Part shown: one piece after another, positions 45,358 through 54,571 of the stretch | Layout of the letters: each line of letters opens with the position of its first letter | Numbering within the stretch: the stretch's first letter is position 1 | Assembly (NCBI GenBank): GCA_027451985.1 | Contig: DAIDHS010000002.1 | Location: forward strand, 1-64,000 | Source of the DNA: Elusimicrobiota bacterium | GTDB lineage: Bacteria; Elusimicrobiota; Elusimicrobia; UBA1565; UBA9628 | Length of the DNA: 64,000 nt | Direction of reading: 5' to 3' | Notes under the pieces: model-generated | What the model saw: the letters and a program-made list of their open reading frames with translations, nothing else | The model's database searches: none | What the model was told of the DNA's origin: nothing | Position numbers and translations under genes: made by a program

Positions 45358-46398
45358 CTAAACCGAGAGGAACTGCTCGGTTTTGGCCCGGTCATAGGCC
45401 ACGGTCTTGGCGTTGAAGTCGAAGGCGGCCATGACGTGGCTTTGCAGCCGCCCCTGCGCCATCTTGTGCAGGCGCAGCTGGTAGGTCATGGAGTAAATCT
45501 CCCCCCGCACGCTCTCGACCTCGAGCCATAAGGCGCGCTCCCCCCAGGGTTTCATCATCTCGGCCATGTCCGCGGCGTAGCGGGCATAGTGCGCGTCGTC
45601 CATGCGGGACGTCACGGCCATGTTGAAAATGAGGATTCCGGCCTCGTCCTCCGGCGGAACGTTCTTGGCCGCAAAGCGCGGCGCCAGGGCCGCGCCGCAC
45701 TCGACCAACTGGATGAAGGAGTCCTCGCCGCTTTGCTTCTGCCGCAGTTTTTCCACCGCCTCATCCAAGGCCCGGATGAGCGGCATCTGGTCCGGCAAGA
45801 GGCCCGCGGTCAGCCACCGCCGGTGCGCGATATCCTCGATTAAAAGCGGCTCCGCGTCCAGGCCGATGCGGGCCAGAACGAGGTTGGGGCGGAATCCCTT
45901 GGGCTGCGTGAAAACGTCCGCCGCCAGGTTCAGGCCCGCGCCGGCGTTAATCTCAACGAGATAGTAGGGCAGGCGGCGCGTCTGAAAAAAAAGCATGGCC
46001 GGACCCAGCCAGAGCTGCGCACGCGCCTGCACAAAGCTGCGCCGCTCACCCGAGCGCAGGCGCTCGTAAAAGGAGCTCGGCGCGGCGGCCAAAAAACGGC
46101 TCAGCGCCAGGCTCGGATCGGCCTCGTCGGTTCCGCCGCAAGACGGGAAATAAGGGATGAGCGGGCTCTTAGCGTCGTTCAAGGCCTCAAAATGCACCGC
46201 GGCCAGAAACAAGGACCAGGCCTCGGTCCAGGCGACGAAGCGCCGACCCTGCCAGGCCGCAGCCGTGTTTTTCCACCACAGCGGCTCGCCCGCCTTCAAC
46301 TCCTCGGCCAAGCGGCGGACCATGGCGGAGCTCACGGGAAGCCCCGGCAGGGCCATCGGAGCCCGCTCCAACTGCTCCAAGAACTCCTGCTTGGTCAT
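45358..46398 (-). CDS. DUF2332-like protein
   Basis: PYYLVEINAGAGLNLAADVF and LLIEDIAHRRWLTAGLLPDQMPLIRALDEAVEKL resemble conserved DUF2332 blocks. Confidence 0.6.
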   Translation of the reverse strand: MTKQEFLEQLERAPMALPGLPVSSAMVRRLAEELKAGEPLWWKNTAAAWQGRRFVAWTEAWSLFLAAVHFEALNDAKSPLIPYFPSCGGTDEADPSLALSRFLAAAPSSFYERLRSGERRSFVQARAQLWLGPAMLFFQTRRLPYYLVEINAGAGLNLAADVFTQPKGFRPNLVLARIGLDAEPLLIEDIAHRRWLTAGLLPDQMPLIRALDEAVEKLRQKQSGEDSFIQLVECGAALAPRFAAKNVPPEDEAGILIFNMAVTSRMDDAHYARYAADMAEMMKPWGERALWLEVESVRGEIYSMTYQLRLHKMAQGRLQSHVMAAFDFNAKTVAYDRAKTEQFLSV

Positions 46399-46408
46399 TA
46401 AGTTTCGC

Positions 46409-47521
46409 CTAAGCCTTGGGAATCGGAAGGAAGAACCGAAAGGTCGCGCCCTTGCCCGGTCCCGGGCTCTCTACGGTGATGGAGCCCCGGTGGGCCTCCA
46501 CGATCTCCTTTGAAATCGCCAAGCCCAGGCCCAGGCGCCCGCCGTTGCCCGAGCCCTGGTAGAAGCTTTCGAAAATGCGGTTTAATTCCTCGGGCGCGAT
46601 GCCCTCGCCCGTGTCCGTGACCGCGAACGAGACGGAGCCGTCTTTCCGGGCCACGCGCACGGCGATGGTACCGCCCCGGGTGGTGTGGCGGATGGCGTTC
46701 TCAAGGAGATTGGTCAAGACTTGCGCCAGGCGCCTCTTGTCCGCGGACAAGGCAGGGAGCGCCCGTTCGGCCTCGACCGAGAGCGCGATGCCGCGAGCCT
46801 GGGCCCGGGCCTGCGGCCCCGCGGCCACTTCCGCGGCCATGGCCGCGACGTCCACGGGCTCGAACTCCAGGCGGAACTTGCCCTGCTCGATGGCGGCCCA
46901 GTCCACCAAGTCCGAGGCCAGATGGGCGACCTGGTCGATGCTGCCGGAGATGGCGGCCACGCGCTTGGCCTGCTCCGGGGCGAGCTTCATGCCCTCGGAA
47001 AGCAGTTCGAAATTGGTCTGCAGGCTCATGAGCGCGTTGGCCAGGTCGTGGGACGCCATGGACATGAACTTCGACTTCATGTGGTTCAAGTGGCTCAACT
47101 CCTCGTTGGCTTTCTGCAAATCGGCGATGAGACGGGCGTTCTCCTGGATGAGGTGCAGGCGCTCGAAGGCCCGCTCGATGGAGTGCTTGAGCTTGTCGAA
47201 CTCCACGGGCTTAGGGAAAAAGTCCATGACCGATTCCCGGATGGCCTCCGTCGCGGTGTCCAGGGAAGCCTGGGCCGTAAGCATCAGGATCTGGCTCTCC
47301 TTGTTAAACTGGCGGATTTGACGGATGGTCTCGATGCCGGTCATGTCGGTGAGGTTGTAATCCATCAGGATGACGCCGAAGAACTCGCGGCGCACGGCCT
47401 CGATGGCGGCGCTCCCGCTGGGCGCTTGGCTGACCTGGTAGCCGGCGACGTCCAAATTGTCGTTGAGGCTCTCCCGCATGTTGTCGTCGTCGTCGACGAT
47501 GAGAATTTTTCCGCCCTTCAT
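46409..47521 (-). CDS. Response-regulator receiver/histidine kinase hybrid
   Basis: REC (ILIVDDDDNMRESL, ILMDYNLTDMTG, DFFPKPVEF) then HisKA (FMSMASHDLANALMSLQ) and HATPase (NLLENAIRHTTRGG, DTGEGIAPEE, GLGLAISKEIVEAHRG). Confidence 0.9.
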   Translation of the reverse strand: MKGGKILIVDDDDNMRESLNDNLDVAGYQVSQAPSGSAAIEAVRREFFGVILMDYNLTDMTGIETIRQIRQFNKESQILMLTAQASLDTATEAIRESVMDFFPKPVEFDKLKHSIERAFERLHLIQENARLIADLQKANEELSHLNHMKSKFMSMASHDLANALMSLQTNFELLSEGMKLAPEQAKRVAAISGSIDQVAHLASDLVDWAAIEQGKFRLEFEPVDVAAMAAEVAAGPQARAQARGIALSVEAERALPALSADKRRLAQVLTNLLENAIRHTTRGGTIAVRVARKDGSVSFAVTDTGEGIAPEELNRIFESFYQGSGNGGRLGLGLAISKEIVEAHRGSITVESPGPGKGATFRFFLPIPKA

Positions 47522-49404
47522 GCCTGGACGCTCCGGACCGCCGCGGCCACGGGGAGATAAAGCCTGAAAGTCGTGCCGCGACCGGTCTCGCTCTCGACCT
47601 CTACGCGGCCTCTGTGCCTGTCCATGACCTTGCGCACGACGGCCAAGCCCAGGCCCGTGCCGCGCGCCTTGGTGGTGAAGAACGGCGTGAAAATCTTGTC
47701 GAGCACGTCGCGCGGCATGCCCGGGCCGCTGTCGGCGAGCTCAAGACAGACCGCGTCCCGGCCGGACATGGCCGTGCGCACGCGGATGGCGCCGCTCGCG
47801 GGCATGACCTCGATGGCGTTGCCGATGATGTTGCGGATGGCCTGCTGCATCTCGGTGGTGTCGATGTCCACGGGCGGGTTTTCCGCGCAAAAAACTTTGT
47901 CCACGCGGATGTGCGGCGGGAATGGATAGACCGAGAGCACATCCTCGAGCCAGGTGTTCAGGGCCACGCGTTCGGGCTTCAAGTCCCGGCTGCGGGAGTA
48001 GGTCAGAATCTCGTTGATGATGCCGTTGGCCTGCTGGATTTCCGATTCTATGATTTTGACGTGCTTGGATAGCTTGGGATCGCTCTGCAGGACCTGCGCG
48101 AGCTTGGTCTTCAAGAAGTAGACCGAGTTGTTGATGACGGCAAGGGGATTGCGGATCTCGTGGCCGACAACCGAAGCCATCTGCCCCACCGCGGCCAGCC
48201 GTTCCTTCTTGATGAGCTCGTCCTGCGCGGCCTTGAGTTCGCGCGTGCGCGCCTCGACCCGGGTCTCCAAAATCCTGGCGGATTTTTCCAGCTCCTGTTT
48301 GGCGTTGATGAGCTCGCCCGTCTTTTCGCGCAGGGATTCGCTCATCGTGGAAAAAGTCTGCGCCAGGTCTCCGATCTCGTCGTTGGTCATGAGCATCTGC
48401 GGCAAATCCTCGAATTCGCCGCGGGAAAGCTTCTCCGCGGCCTCGCGCAGCAGGCGCAGGGGGTGCGTGATGTTACTGGCCAGCGCCAGAGCCAGCAGGA
48501 CCACGATCAAGACGACCCACAGGATGACCTTCAAGACCTGGCTGCGCATTTGCAGGGCGCTCTGGTACGCCAAATTCAGCGGCTCCTGGATGTAGACAAT
48601 CCAGCCCAAATCCTTCACGTAGGCGTAGGCCCCCAAGAGGCGCGTGCCGTCCGAAAGATGGATTTCCCCGCCGCCGTCGCCGCTGGACTGCGTGGACACG
48701 ATGCGGAGCACGTCGTCGGAAAGCCGGGCGTCCGGCTTATAGACCTCCCGCGGGTCGGAGTCCGCGATCAAAAAACCGTCCGGAGCGGCCACCGCCGCCC
48801 GGCGCTGGCCCGTGGACGGGAACTCCATGGCCAGCATGGAGGACAGGCCGTTCAAGCTGATGGTGCCCGAAAGAACTCCGACCGGCGAGGATCCCTGCGG
48901 CGGCATGATGGCGACCGCGACGCGCACGTCGGGATAGAGGCCCTGGAATCGCTCAAGCCCGCCGATGTACTGCCCGCGGGCCATGGCGGTGAGAAAAAAG
49001 TCCTTCTGGCTCAAATCCCGCAGCGGCGCCCCGGCCCCGGCGTAGCGGCTTAAGCGCATGGTCTCCTGGCCCTTGGCGTTGGCTACGGAGAGCTCAAGGA
49101 CGGCGGGGTGGACGGCTAGAATCTTCTGTAGATACTGTTTCTGCTGGGCGGGATTCATGGACGCGAAGTCGCCCATCGAGGCGGTCTCGGAAAGCACCCC
49201 CTCGAACGTGGAGACGTACTTGGAGGCGGTGTCCGCGAAGCCCACGGCCATGGACACTTGCATGGCCAAGGTCTGCTTCTGGAGGGAGGACTGCGAAATC
49301 TTGATTAAGTTGTAGCAGACGAACCCCAGGGGAACCAGGGACGTGACCAGGAACCCGATGAGGATCTTATAGGCCAGCTTGCCGCGGCGCGCTCGATAAG
49401 CCAT
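47518..49404 (-). CDS. Sensor histidine kinase (extracellular Cache-like sensor, HAMP, HisKA, HATPase)
   Basis: Two TMs, ASNITHPLRLLREAAEKLSRGEF (HAMP), VGHEIRNPLAVINNSVYFL, DSGPGMPRDVLDKIFTPFFTTKARGTGLGLAVVRKVMDRH. Confidence 0.92.
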   Translation of the reverse strand: MAYRARRGKLAYKILIGFLVTSLVPLGFVCYNLIKISQSSLQKQTLAMQVSMAVGFADTASKYVSTFEGVLSETASMGDFASMNPAQQKQYLQKILAVHPAVLELSVANAKGQETMRLSRYAGAGAPLRDLSQKDFFLTAMARGQYIGGLERFQGLYPDVRVAVAIMPPQGSSPVGVLSGTISLNGLSSMLAMEFPSTGQRRAAVAAPDGFLIADSDPREVYKPDARLSDDVLRIVSTQSSGDGGGEIHLSDGTRLLGAYAYVKDLGWIVYIQEPLNLAYQSALQMRSQVLKVILWVVLIVVLLALALASNITHPLRLLREAAEKLSRGEFEDLPQMLMTNDEIGDLAQTFSTMSESLREKTGELINAKQELEKSARILETRVEARTRELKAAQDELIKKERLAAVGQMASVVGHEIRNPLAVINNSVYFLKTKLAQVLQSDPKLSKHVKIIESEIQQANGIINEILTYSRSRDLKPERVALNTWLEDVLSVYPFPPHIRVDKVFCAENPPVDIDTTEMQQAIRNIIGNAIEVMPASGAIRVRTAMSGRDAVCLELADSGPGMPRDVLDKIFTPFFTTKARGTGLGLAVVRKVMDRHRGRVEVESETGRGTTFRLYLPVAAAVRSVQA

Positions 49405-49439
49405 TGTTCCTCGAACATTGCAACGTCAAAAACAAAAAC

Positions 49440-49823
49440 CTACGCGCGGGCTCTGGACAGGAGCTGGCGGATGCGGATGGAGAGCTCGGCCAAATCAAAG
49501 GGCTTGGTGAGATACTCGTCCGCGCCCAAATCAAAGCCCTGGCGCTTTTCCTCGGAGGACAAAAAGCGGCCCGTCATCATGATGAGGACCGTCCCCTTGG
49601 GGGAACGCTTGCGCAGCTCCTGGCAAATCTGGAATCCGGAGGAATCCGGCAGCTGGATGTCCATGATGACCACCTGGGGATTGAGCTTCTTGGCGGCCTC
49701 CAAACCCGATTCAGCCGTGCCGGCCTGATGGCACTCGAAGCCTTCCAGCTCCAGAACCTCGGCGAGGCTCTCCCTGAGGTGCGCGTCGTCGTCGATAATC
49801 AAAAGCTTGGCCGAGTCCGCCAT
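49440..49823 (-). CDS. Single-domain response regulator
   Basis: MADSAKLLIIDDDAHLRESL...VVIMDIQLPDSSG...GADEYLTKPFDLAEL. Start corrected from 49874. Confidence 0.9.
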   Translation of the reverse strand: MADSAKLLIIDDDAHLRESLAEVLELEGFECHQAGTAESGLEAAKKLNPQVVIMDIQLPDSSGFQICQELRKRSPKGTVLIMMTGRFLSSEEKRQGFDLGADEYLTKPFDLAELSIRIRQLLSRARA

Positions 49824-49825
49824 GG

Positions 49826-50626
49826 TCACCTCCTGGAATCCCCGCCCGGAGGCACGAGCTTGTAGCCCACGCACGGGATGGTCGTGATAAATCGCGCGGC
49901 CGCGCCCAGCTTCTCCCGCAAACGCCGGACGTGGACGTCCACGGTGCGGGGCGAGCCGAAATAGTTGTAGCCCCAGACGCGCTCGATGAGGTAGGGGCGG
50001 CTCAAAACCCGGTTGGCCGAGCTCAGGAACACGTAGAGCAGGTCCAGTTCCTTCGAGGTGAGCGGCACGCGCTTGCCGGAGACGTGCAGCGTATAGCTGG
50101 TGAGGTTCAATTCGATGGGGCCCATCTTGATGAGTTCCTCAGAGGCGGTGTCCTGGGTCCGGCGCAAAACGGATTTGATGCGGGCGACGCACTCGGCCAC
50201 GTCCCAGCCCAAGGACAGGCACTCGTCGGCGCCCGCCTGAAAGAAGGCCAGCTTGACCGAAGTCTTGTCGGACGGGGACGAGGGCGCGGAGTCGGCGAAG
50301 AGCGGGCGCTTCAAGGCCGGATGGCCGGACCCGGCGGGAACCTTGGCCGGAGCCGCCGCGGGCGCCTCCGCGTGCTCCACGAGCGCGACGATGGGAAGCT
50401 GGCGGTTCGGGCCGCGGGCGCGCAAGTTCCTGACGAAAGCCAAGCCGTCCTCGTCGGCGAGCTTCTGGCCCACGATGAGCAGATCGCAGCTCGCGTGGGA
50501 GAGAATGCCCTGGACTTCTTTGGCGCGCTGGAGCGTCGTCACCGACATCCCGCTCGCGGAAAGCGCCTCCAGCAACGCCGCCCCGCGGCCCGGCTCCCGC
50601 GAGGCGTAAACGACGTTAACTCTCAT
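49826..50626 (-). CDS. OmpR-type winged-helix regulator with degenerate (pseudo-)receiver domain
   Basis: C-terminal Trans_reg_C (PLTSKELDLLYVFLSSANRVLSRPYLIERVWGYNYFGSPRTVDVHVRRLREKLG); receiver lacks the catalytic residues. Confidence 0.88.
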   Translation of the reverse strand: MRVNVVYASREPGRGAALLEALSASGMSVTTLQRAKEVQGILSHASCDLLIVGQKLADEDGLAFVRNLRARGPNRQLPIVALVEHAEAPAAAPAKVPAGSGHPALKRPLFADSAPSSPSDKTSVKLAFFQAGADECLSLGWDVAECVARIKSVLRRTQDTASEELIKMGPIELNLTSYTLHVSGKRVPLTSKELDLLYVFLSSANRVLSRPYLIERVWGYNYFGSPRTVDVHVRRLREKLGAAARFITTIPCVGYKLVPPGGDSRR

Positions 50627-50629
50627 GAA

Positions 50630-51076
50630 CTAGGCTTCGGGGCCTCCCTCGGTCTCCGGCGCCTCTCCGAGCTCGAGCGTCAAGCCGGAGAGCCCCACGG
50701 CTCCCGAGAAGAAGTTGTAGAGCACGCACACGACCAAGACCAAGGCGTCCATGAGGACCATGTAGAACGCGGCGAAAAGGAGCGCCGAGAGAAGCCGCAG
50801 GGCCATCCCCATCTCCGCGGCCCCGGAATTAGGGATGATCACGAAGGTCAAGAGGCCGCCCAAAAGCCCCAGAGTGCCCAGCAAGGCGGAAAAAACGGGC
50901 CGGACGGCCGCGACCAGCGCCACGCTTGCGATAACGCCGCCGATGATCATGATGACCGACTGCTCTTTAAGGAAGCCGACGGCGCCGCAAATGACGCCGA
51001 TAGCCACGGCGGTAGGGATCATCGGATGCACGATCCAATACGGATTCAAGCGTTTGACCTGGTAGTTCATAAGCAC
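50630..51076 (-). CDS. Small multi-TM membrane protein
   Basis: Several hydrophobic segments (MIPTAVAIGVICGAVGFL, SVIMIIGGVIASVALVAAV, ALLGTLGLLGGLLTFVII). Confidence 0.6.
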   Translation of the reverse strand: MLMNYQVKRLNPYWIVHPMIPTAVAIGVICGAVGFLKEQSVIMIIGGVIASVALVAAVRPVFSALLGTLGLLGGLLTFVIIPNSGAAEMGMALRLLSALLFAAFYMVLMDALVLVVCVLYNFFSGAVGLSGLTLELGEAPETEGGPEA

Positions 51077-51152
51077 GCTCCTTCGCCGCTCCGGCTCCGC
51101 GCGGCTACCGTGGAAAGATTAACAGAACTAAGAGCAAAACGCAAGCAGAGGT

Positions 51153-52277
51153 CTAAACGTGTAGACCGATGCGTTTGGGGTCGAGAATGATGAGGGTGCG
51201 CCGGCTTTCCCCCTCGCTTTGCAGGTGGATGGCCTTGACGTGGCAGCTCTCGCCGCGAAAGACGGTGTCGCCCTCCACGATGCGGTTGGGCTGCTCCAAG
51301 GCGGCTCCCACCATGCGGAGCACCTCCTGCTGCTGCGTGTCGATGACGTCCAAGAGGTGCAGGCGGCCGGGCCCGGCCGGGGAGACGTTCGGGATGGGGA
51401 AATTGGTGAAAAGCACGGCGTTGTCCTCGTCCACAACGATGGCGCGACTGTCCTTGGAAATGACCGCCGTCAGTATGGCTTGCCACCAATGGTTTTCCGC
51501 CTCGGCGCGCCGTTTGTCGCGGACCGAGCTCTGCGCGAGTTCGGTCTTGACCTTGGACAGGAACAAGCCCAGGGCCGCAGCCACCTCGCCGATCTCGTCC
51601 TGGCGGGGCGGGAACTTGACCTCCAAGGCCCGAAAAGAGATCGATTCGACGCCGTCGCGCAGATCCTGAAGCGGAGAGATGATGAAATGGTGGAGGAAAA
51701 AATAGAGGCAGAATCCAAGCACGGCCATGACCACCAGGGCCACGGCCGCGTACTTGCGCATATCCGCGGAAATGACGTCGAAAGCGCCTTTTTGATCGAC
51801 CTGCATGTCCAGCACGCCCAAAACCTCGCCGTTTGAAGAGAGCGGAATCGCGATGTCGAGCAGCGTGGAGTCCGGAACCGGGATCTGCACCGGCTCCTTG
51901 GCGACCAAAGCCTCCTGAATGGCGTCCGTGGGCAGGGACACCTGCTTGGTGAAGTCCCCCCAGGTCATGGCGATCTTGGTCGCGTCCGTGTACCAGCGCA
52001 CTTCGCCGTACTTGTTGAGATAGAGCAGATTCGCGATGCGCTCGTCATGCGCCATCTTGGTGATGACGTCGAGTTCGTTGAAGGAAATCGCCTCCTCGTT
52101 GCGCGCTAGGCCCTTGGTCAGGATGGGCGCGTAGAGGCGCGCCATATCCACCGTGTCCTGGACGAGCTTCTGCTTGAAAACCTGCTGGAAAAGGCCGTAG
52201 GCCACGAAGCCGCCCAGAATGGCGGCGTAAAGGCTGATGCCGGAAAACCACAGAATCCACTTGACGGTCAGGCGCAT
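51153..52277 (-). CDS. Membrane sensor protein (extracellular sensor + HAMP + PAS-like) without kinase domain
   Basis: Two TMs, FIISPLQDLRDGVESISFRALEV (HAMP-like), AIVVDEDNAVLFTNFP (PAS-like); ends without HisKA/HATPase. Confidence 0.7.
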   Translation of the reverse strand: MRLTVKWILWFSGISLYAAILGGFVAYGLFQQVFKQKLVQDTVDMARLYAPILTKGLARNEEAISFNELDVITKMAHDERIANLLYLNKYGEVRWYTDATKIAMTWGDFTKQVSLPTDAIQEALVAKEPVQIPVPDSTLLDIAIPLSSNGEVLGVLDMQVDQKGAFDVISADMRKYAAVALVVMAVLGFCLYFFLHHFIISPLQDLRDGVESISFRALEVKFPPRQDEIGEVAAALGLFLSKVKTELAQSSVRDKRRAEAENHWWQAILTAVISKDSRAIVVDEDNAVLFTNFPIPNVSPAGPGRLHLLDVIDTQQQEVLRMVGAALEQPNRIVEGDTVFRGESCHVKAIHLQSEGESRRTLIILDPKRIGLHV

Positions 52278-52292
52278 GGCGCAAACCTGCGG

Positions 52293-53672
52293 CTAAGGCC
52301 CGCCGCCAAAGACTTGCTGAACCCGCTCCAGACCCACCTCGGCGTCCGAGTTGTTCGGATCAAGCTCCTTGGCGACCGAAAACTCCTGGCGCGCTTTCTC
52401 GTAATTGCCCTCGTTGTAGTAAATCATGCCGGAGATATAGTGCTGCTCCGAGGCATGCCTGGCTTCCGCGGAGACTTGTCCCGGCGTCTGCGGCGCCGCC
52501 GCGGGCGCGGCTTGCTGCTGCGCCTGTTGCTGGGCCTGCTGCTGTTGCTCCTGTTCCTGCTTCTGCTTGGCGGCCGCCGCCGCCTCGGCCTTTTTCTGGG
52601 CTTCTTCCTTGGCGCGCGCGGCTCTTTCCTGCGCGGCCTTCTTGGCCTCGGCCTTGGCCTGAGCCGCCTCCCGGATGCCCTCGTGAGCCCTCTCAATAAG
52701 CTGCGTGGCGATGGCCGGGTCGTAGCCGTAACTTTCCGCCTTCTTCCACTCCGCGATGGCCTCGTCGTAGCGCCCGGCGTCGTAAAGCTGGCGTCCCAGG
52801 GAAGCGTGCTGCTGGGCCATCTCCGAGCGCAATTCCATCATCAGCTTGCGCGCTTTTTCGTCTCCAGGCCCGTACCGCAGGACCTCGTCAATCTTCTTCA
52901 AAGCCTCTTCGATGTGGCCCTGGCCGTAGAGCTGCAGGGCGTCCTCAAGCTTCTGGTTGGCCTCCTGCTCGCGCAGCCGGGATTCCGCCTGGGCGATGTC
53001 GGCGACCAATCCAGGATAGTCGGACTTAAGGACCAAGGCGGCGTACCACTGGTTCAAGGCGTCCTGCAGGCGGCGCTGACGGTAGGCCTCCTCTCCCCGA
53101 AGGAAATGCTGCCTAGCCAAATCTTCCCTCACCCGATCGAGCCAGTACCGGGCCTTAAAATTCCAGGGAGAGAGTTTCGTCGCCGCGCTCCACTGCTCTT
53201 CCGCCTCGGTGAGCCGCCCCTGCCGGTAGAGCTCCATTCCCTGCTCGAACTTATCTTCCACGAGCTGATGCTGGGAATAAAGCGGCCTGGAACTGCCGTT
53301 GAGCTCCGTCGCGGCCTTCTGCAGCATGAAGGCGTCGCTGTAATAAGGATCGATGGAGAGAATCTCGCCCGTGAGGGATTTGGCCCCGTTATAGTCGCCC
53401 TTCCGGTACAAATCGTAGGCGTTCTGATAGACGATGTGCAGGGCGCTTTGGGTGATGCGATCCTCCTCCAGCTTGACGGTCTGAAGGTAATCCTTTTTCT
53501 CGGCGTCTGAGCTAATCGTCCCCAGCTGGGTCTTCGACAAATCCAGAAACAAGCTTCCCAAATCATGGGAGTCACCCTTCACGCTCTGAGCCCGAACGCC
53601 GCGCCGCGAAGCGGCCGCCGCGAACGCCGCCGCGGCGCACACGACGGCCAGACGACGCATCCGCGCGCGCAT
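52293..53672 (-). CDS. Exported TPR-repeat protein
   Basis: Signal-peptide-like N-terminus; tandem TPRs (AYDLYRKGDYNGAKSLTGEILSIDP, GMELYRQGRLTEAEEQWSAATKLSP, GMIYYNEGNYEKARQEFSVAKELDPNN); charged Ala/Gln/Lys-rich linker. Confidence 0.8.
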   Translation of the reverse strand: MRARMRRLAVVCAAAAFAAAASRRGVRAQSVKGDSHDLGSLFLDLSKTQLGTISSDAEKKDYLQTVKLEEDRITQSALHIVYQNAYDLYRKGDYNGAKSLTGEILSIDPYYSDAFMLQKAATELNGSSRPLYSQHQLVEDKFEQGMELYRQGRLTEAEEQWSAATKLSPWNFKARYWLDRVREDLARQHFLRGEEAYRQRRLQDALNQWYAALVLKSDYPGLVADIAQAESRLREQEANQKLEDALQLYGQGHIEEALKKIDEVLRYGPGDEKARKLMMELRSEMAQQHASLGRQLYDAGRYDEAIAEWKKAESYGYDPAIATQLIERAHEGIREAAQAKAEAKKAAQERAARAKEEAQKKAEAAAAAKQKQEQEQQQQAQQQAQQQAAPAAAPQTPGQVSAEARHASEQHYISGMIYYNEGNYEKARQEFSVAKELDPNNSDAEVGLERVQQVFGGGP

Positions 53673-54571
53673 CAGAAACCCAGGCCTCCGCTGATGAGAG
53701 ACTTGATCATGGGCGAGAGCATCATGATAAACACCGTCGGGAATATGAAAATGATGAGCGGGATCAGCATTTTGGTTGAGGCTTGCGCGGCCAGCTTCTC
53801 GGCCCGCGAAAGGCGCCGGAAGCGCATGTCGGCGGCGTAGTTGCGCAGCAAGTCGACCAGGCTCGTGCCCAACTCGTCCGACTGGATGATGAGGCTCACG
53901 AAGGAGCGGATTTCCTGGATGCCAGTGCGCCGCGCGAAGCGCGTCAGGGCGTCGCGCCGCGAGTAGCCCAGTGAGACTTCGTCCAGCATGGTGCCGATTT
54001 CAGTCTCCAGCGGCCCTCTCTTGGCCGAACTCTTGATGATGCGGTCGAATGCCGTCAAATAGTCGAGGCCTGCTTCCAGTGTCAGCGCGGCTAGGTCCAC
54101 CAGAGGCGGAAAGTCTCCCAGGATTTGGGACTGTCGCTCCCGAATTTTCCGGTTGATGAAGACGTCCGGGAAAAGAAATCCGATGCCAACAAGCACGATG
54201 GTAATCACGACGGAACTCGTCCCGAACCACGCCGCCGCGCCGAAGGCGAGCGCGCAGAGCTCCTTCAAGTGGAGGATGTTGAGCGCGGAGGGCTTCTTGG
54301 GCCGGCCCAATAGCTGGTGCATCTCCTCGAGCTTCGACTCCAGGCCCGGGATCTTGATGAGCAAATAGTCCAGCCGGTCGACGATGGAGCCCTTGGGATT
54401 GATCCGCCCAAAGACCGTGGAGACGTTGATGTCTTTTTTCGTCAGCTGGGTCAAGTCCGTGGCGGCGGCGTCCGGCTCGGGGCTGAGCCAGTTGCGCAGG
54501 GCCGTGAAGAACCCCCAGGCGCTCAAGGCCGCCAGCAACGTCAGGAAGTAGCGCATCCAGGAGCCGCTCAT
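53672..54571 (-). CDS. tadC: Type II secretion system F-family protein (TadC-like)
   Basis: DFPPLVDLAALTLEAGLDYLTAFDRI...RTGIQEIRSFVSLIIQSDELGTSLVDLLRNYAADMRFRRLSRAEKLAAQASTKMLIPLIIFIFPTVFI. Confidence 0.9.
   Translation of the reverse strand: MSGSWMRYFLTLLAALSAWGFFTALRNWLSPEPDAAATDLTQLTKKDINVSTVFGRINPKGSIVDRLDYLLIKIPGLESKLEEMHQLLGRPKKPSALNILHLKELCALAFGAAAWFGTSSVVITIVLVGIGFLFPDVFINRKIRERQSQILGDFPPLVDLAALTLEAGLDYLTAFDRIIKSSAKRGPLETEIGTMLDEVSLGYSRRDALTRFARRTGIQEIRSFVSLIIQSDELGTSLVDLLRNYAADMRFRRLSRAEKLAAQASTKMLIPLIIFIFPTVFIMMLSPMIKSLISGGLGF

Noticed and set aside
49931-51190. 419-aa plus-strand ORF
   Set aside because: Antisense of the OmpR-like regulator and small membrane-protein genes.
52424-52696. 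90-aa Arg/Pro-rich minus-strand ORF
   Set aside because: Alternate-frame translation of the Ala/Gln/Lys-rich linker of the TPR gene.
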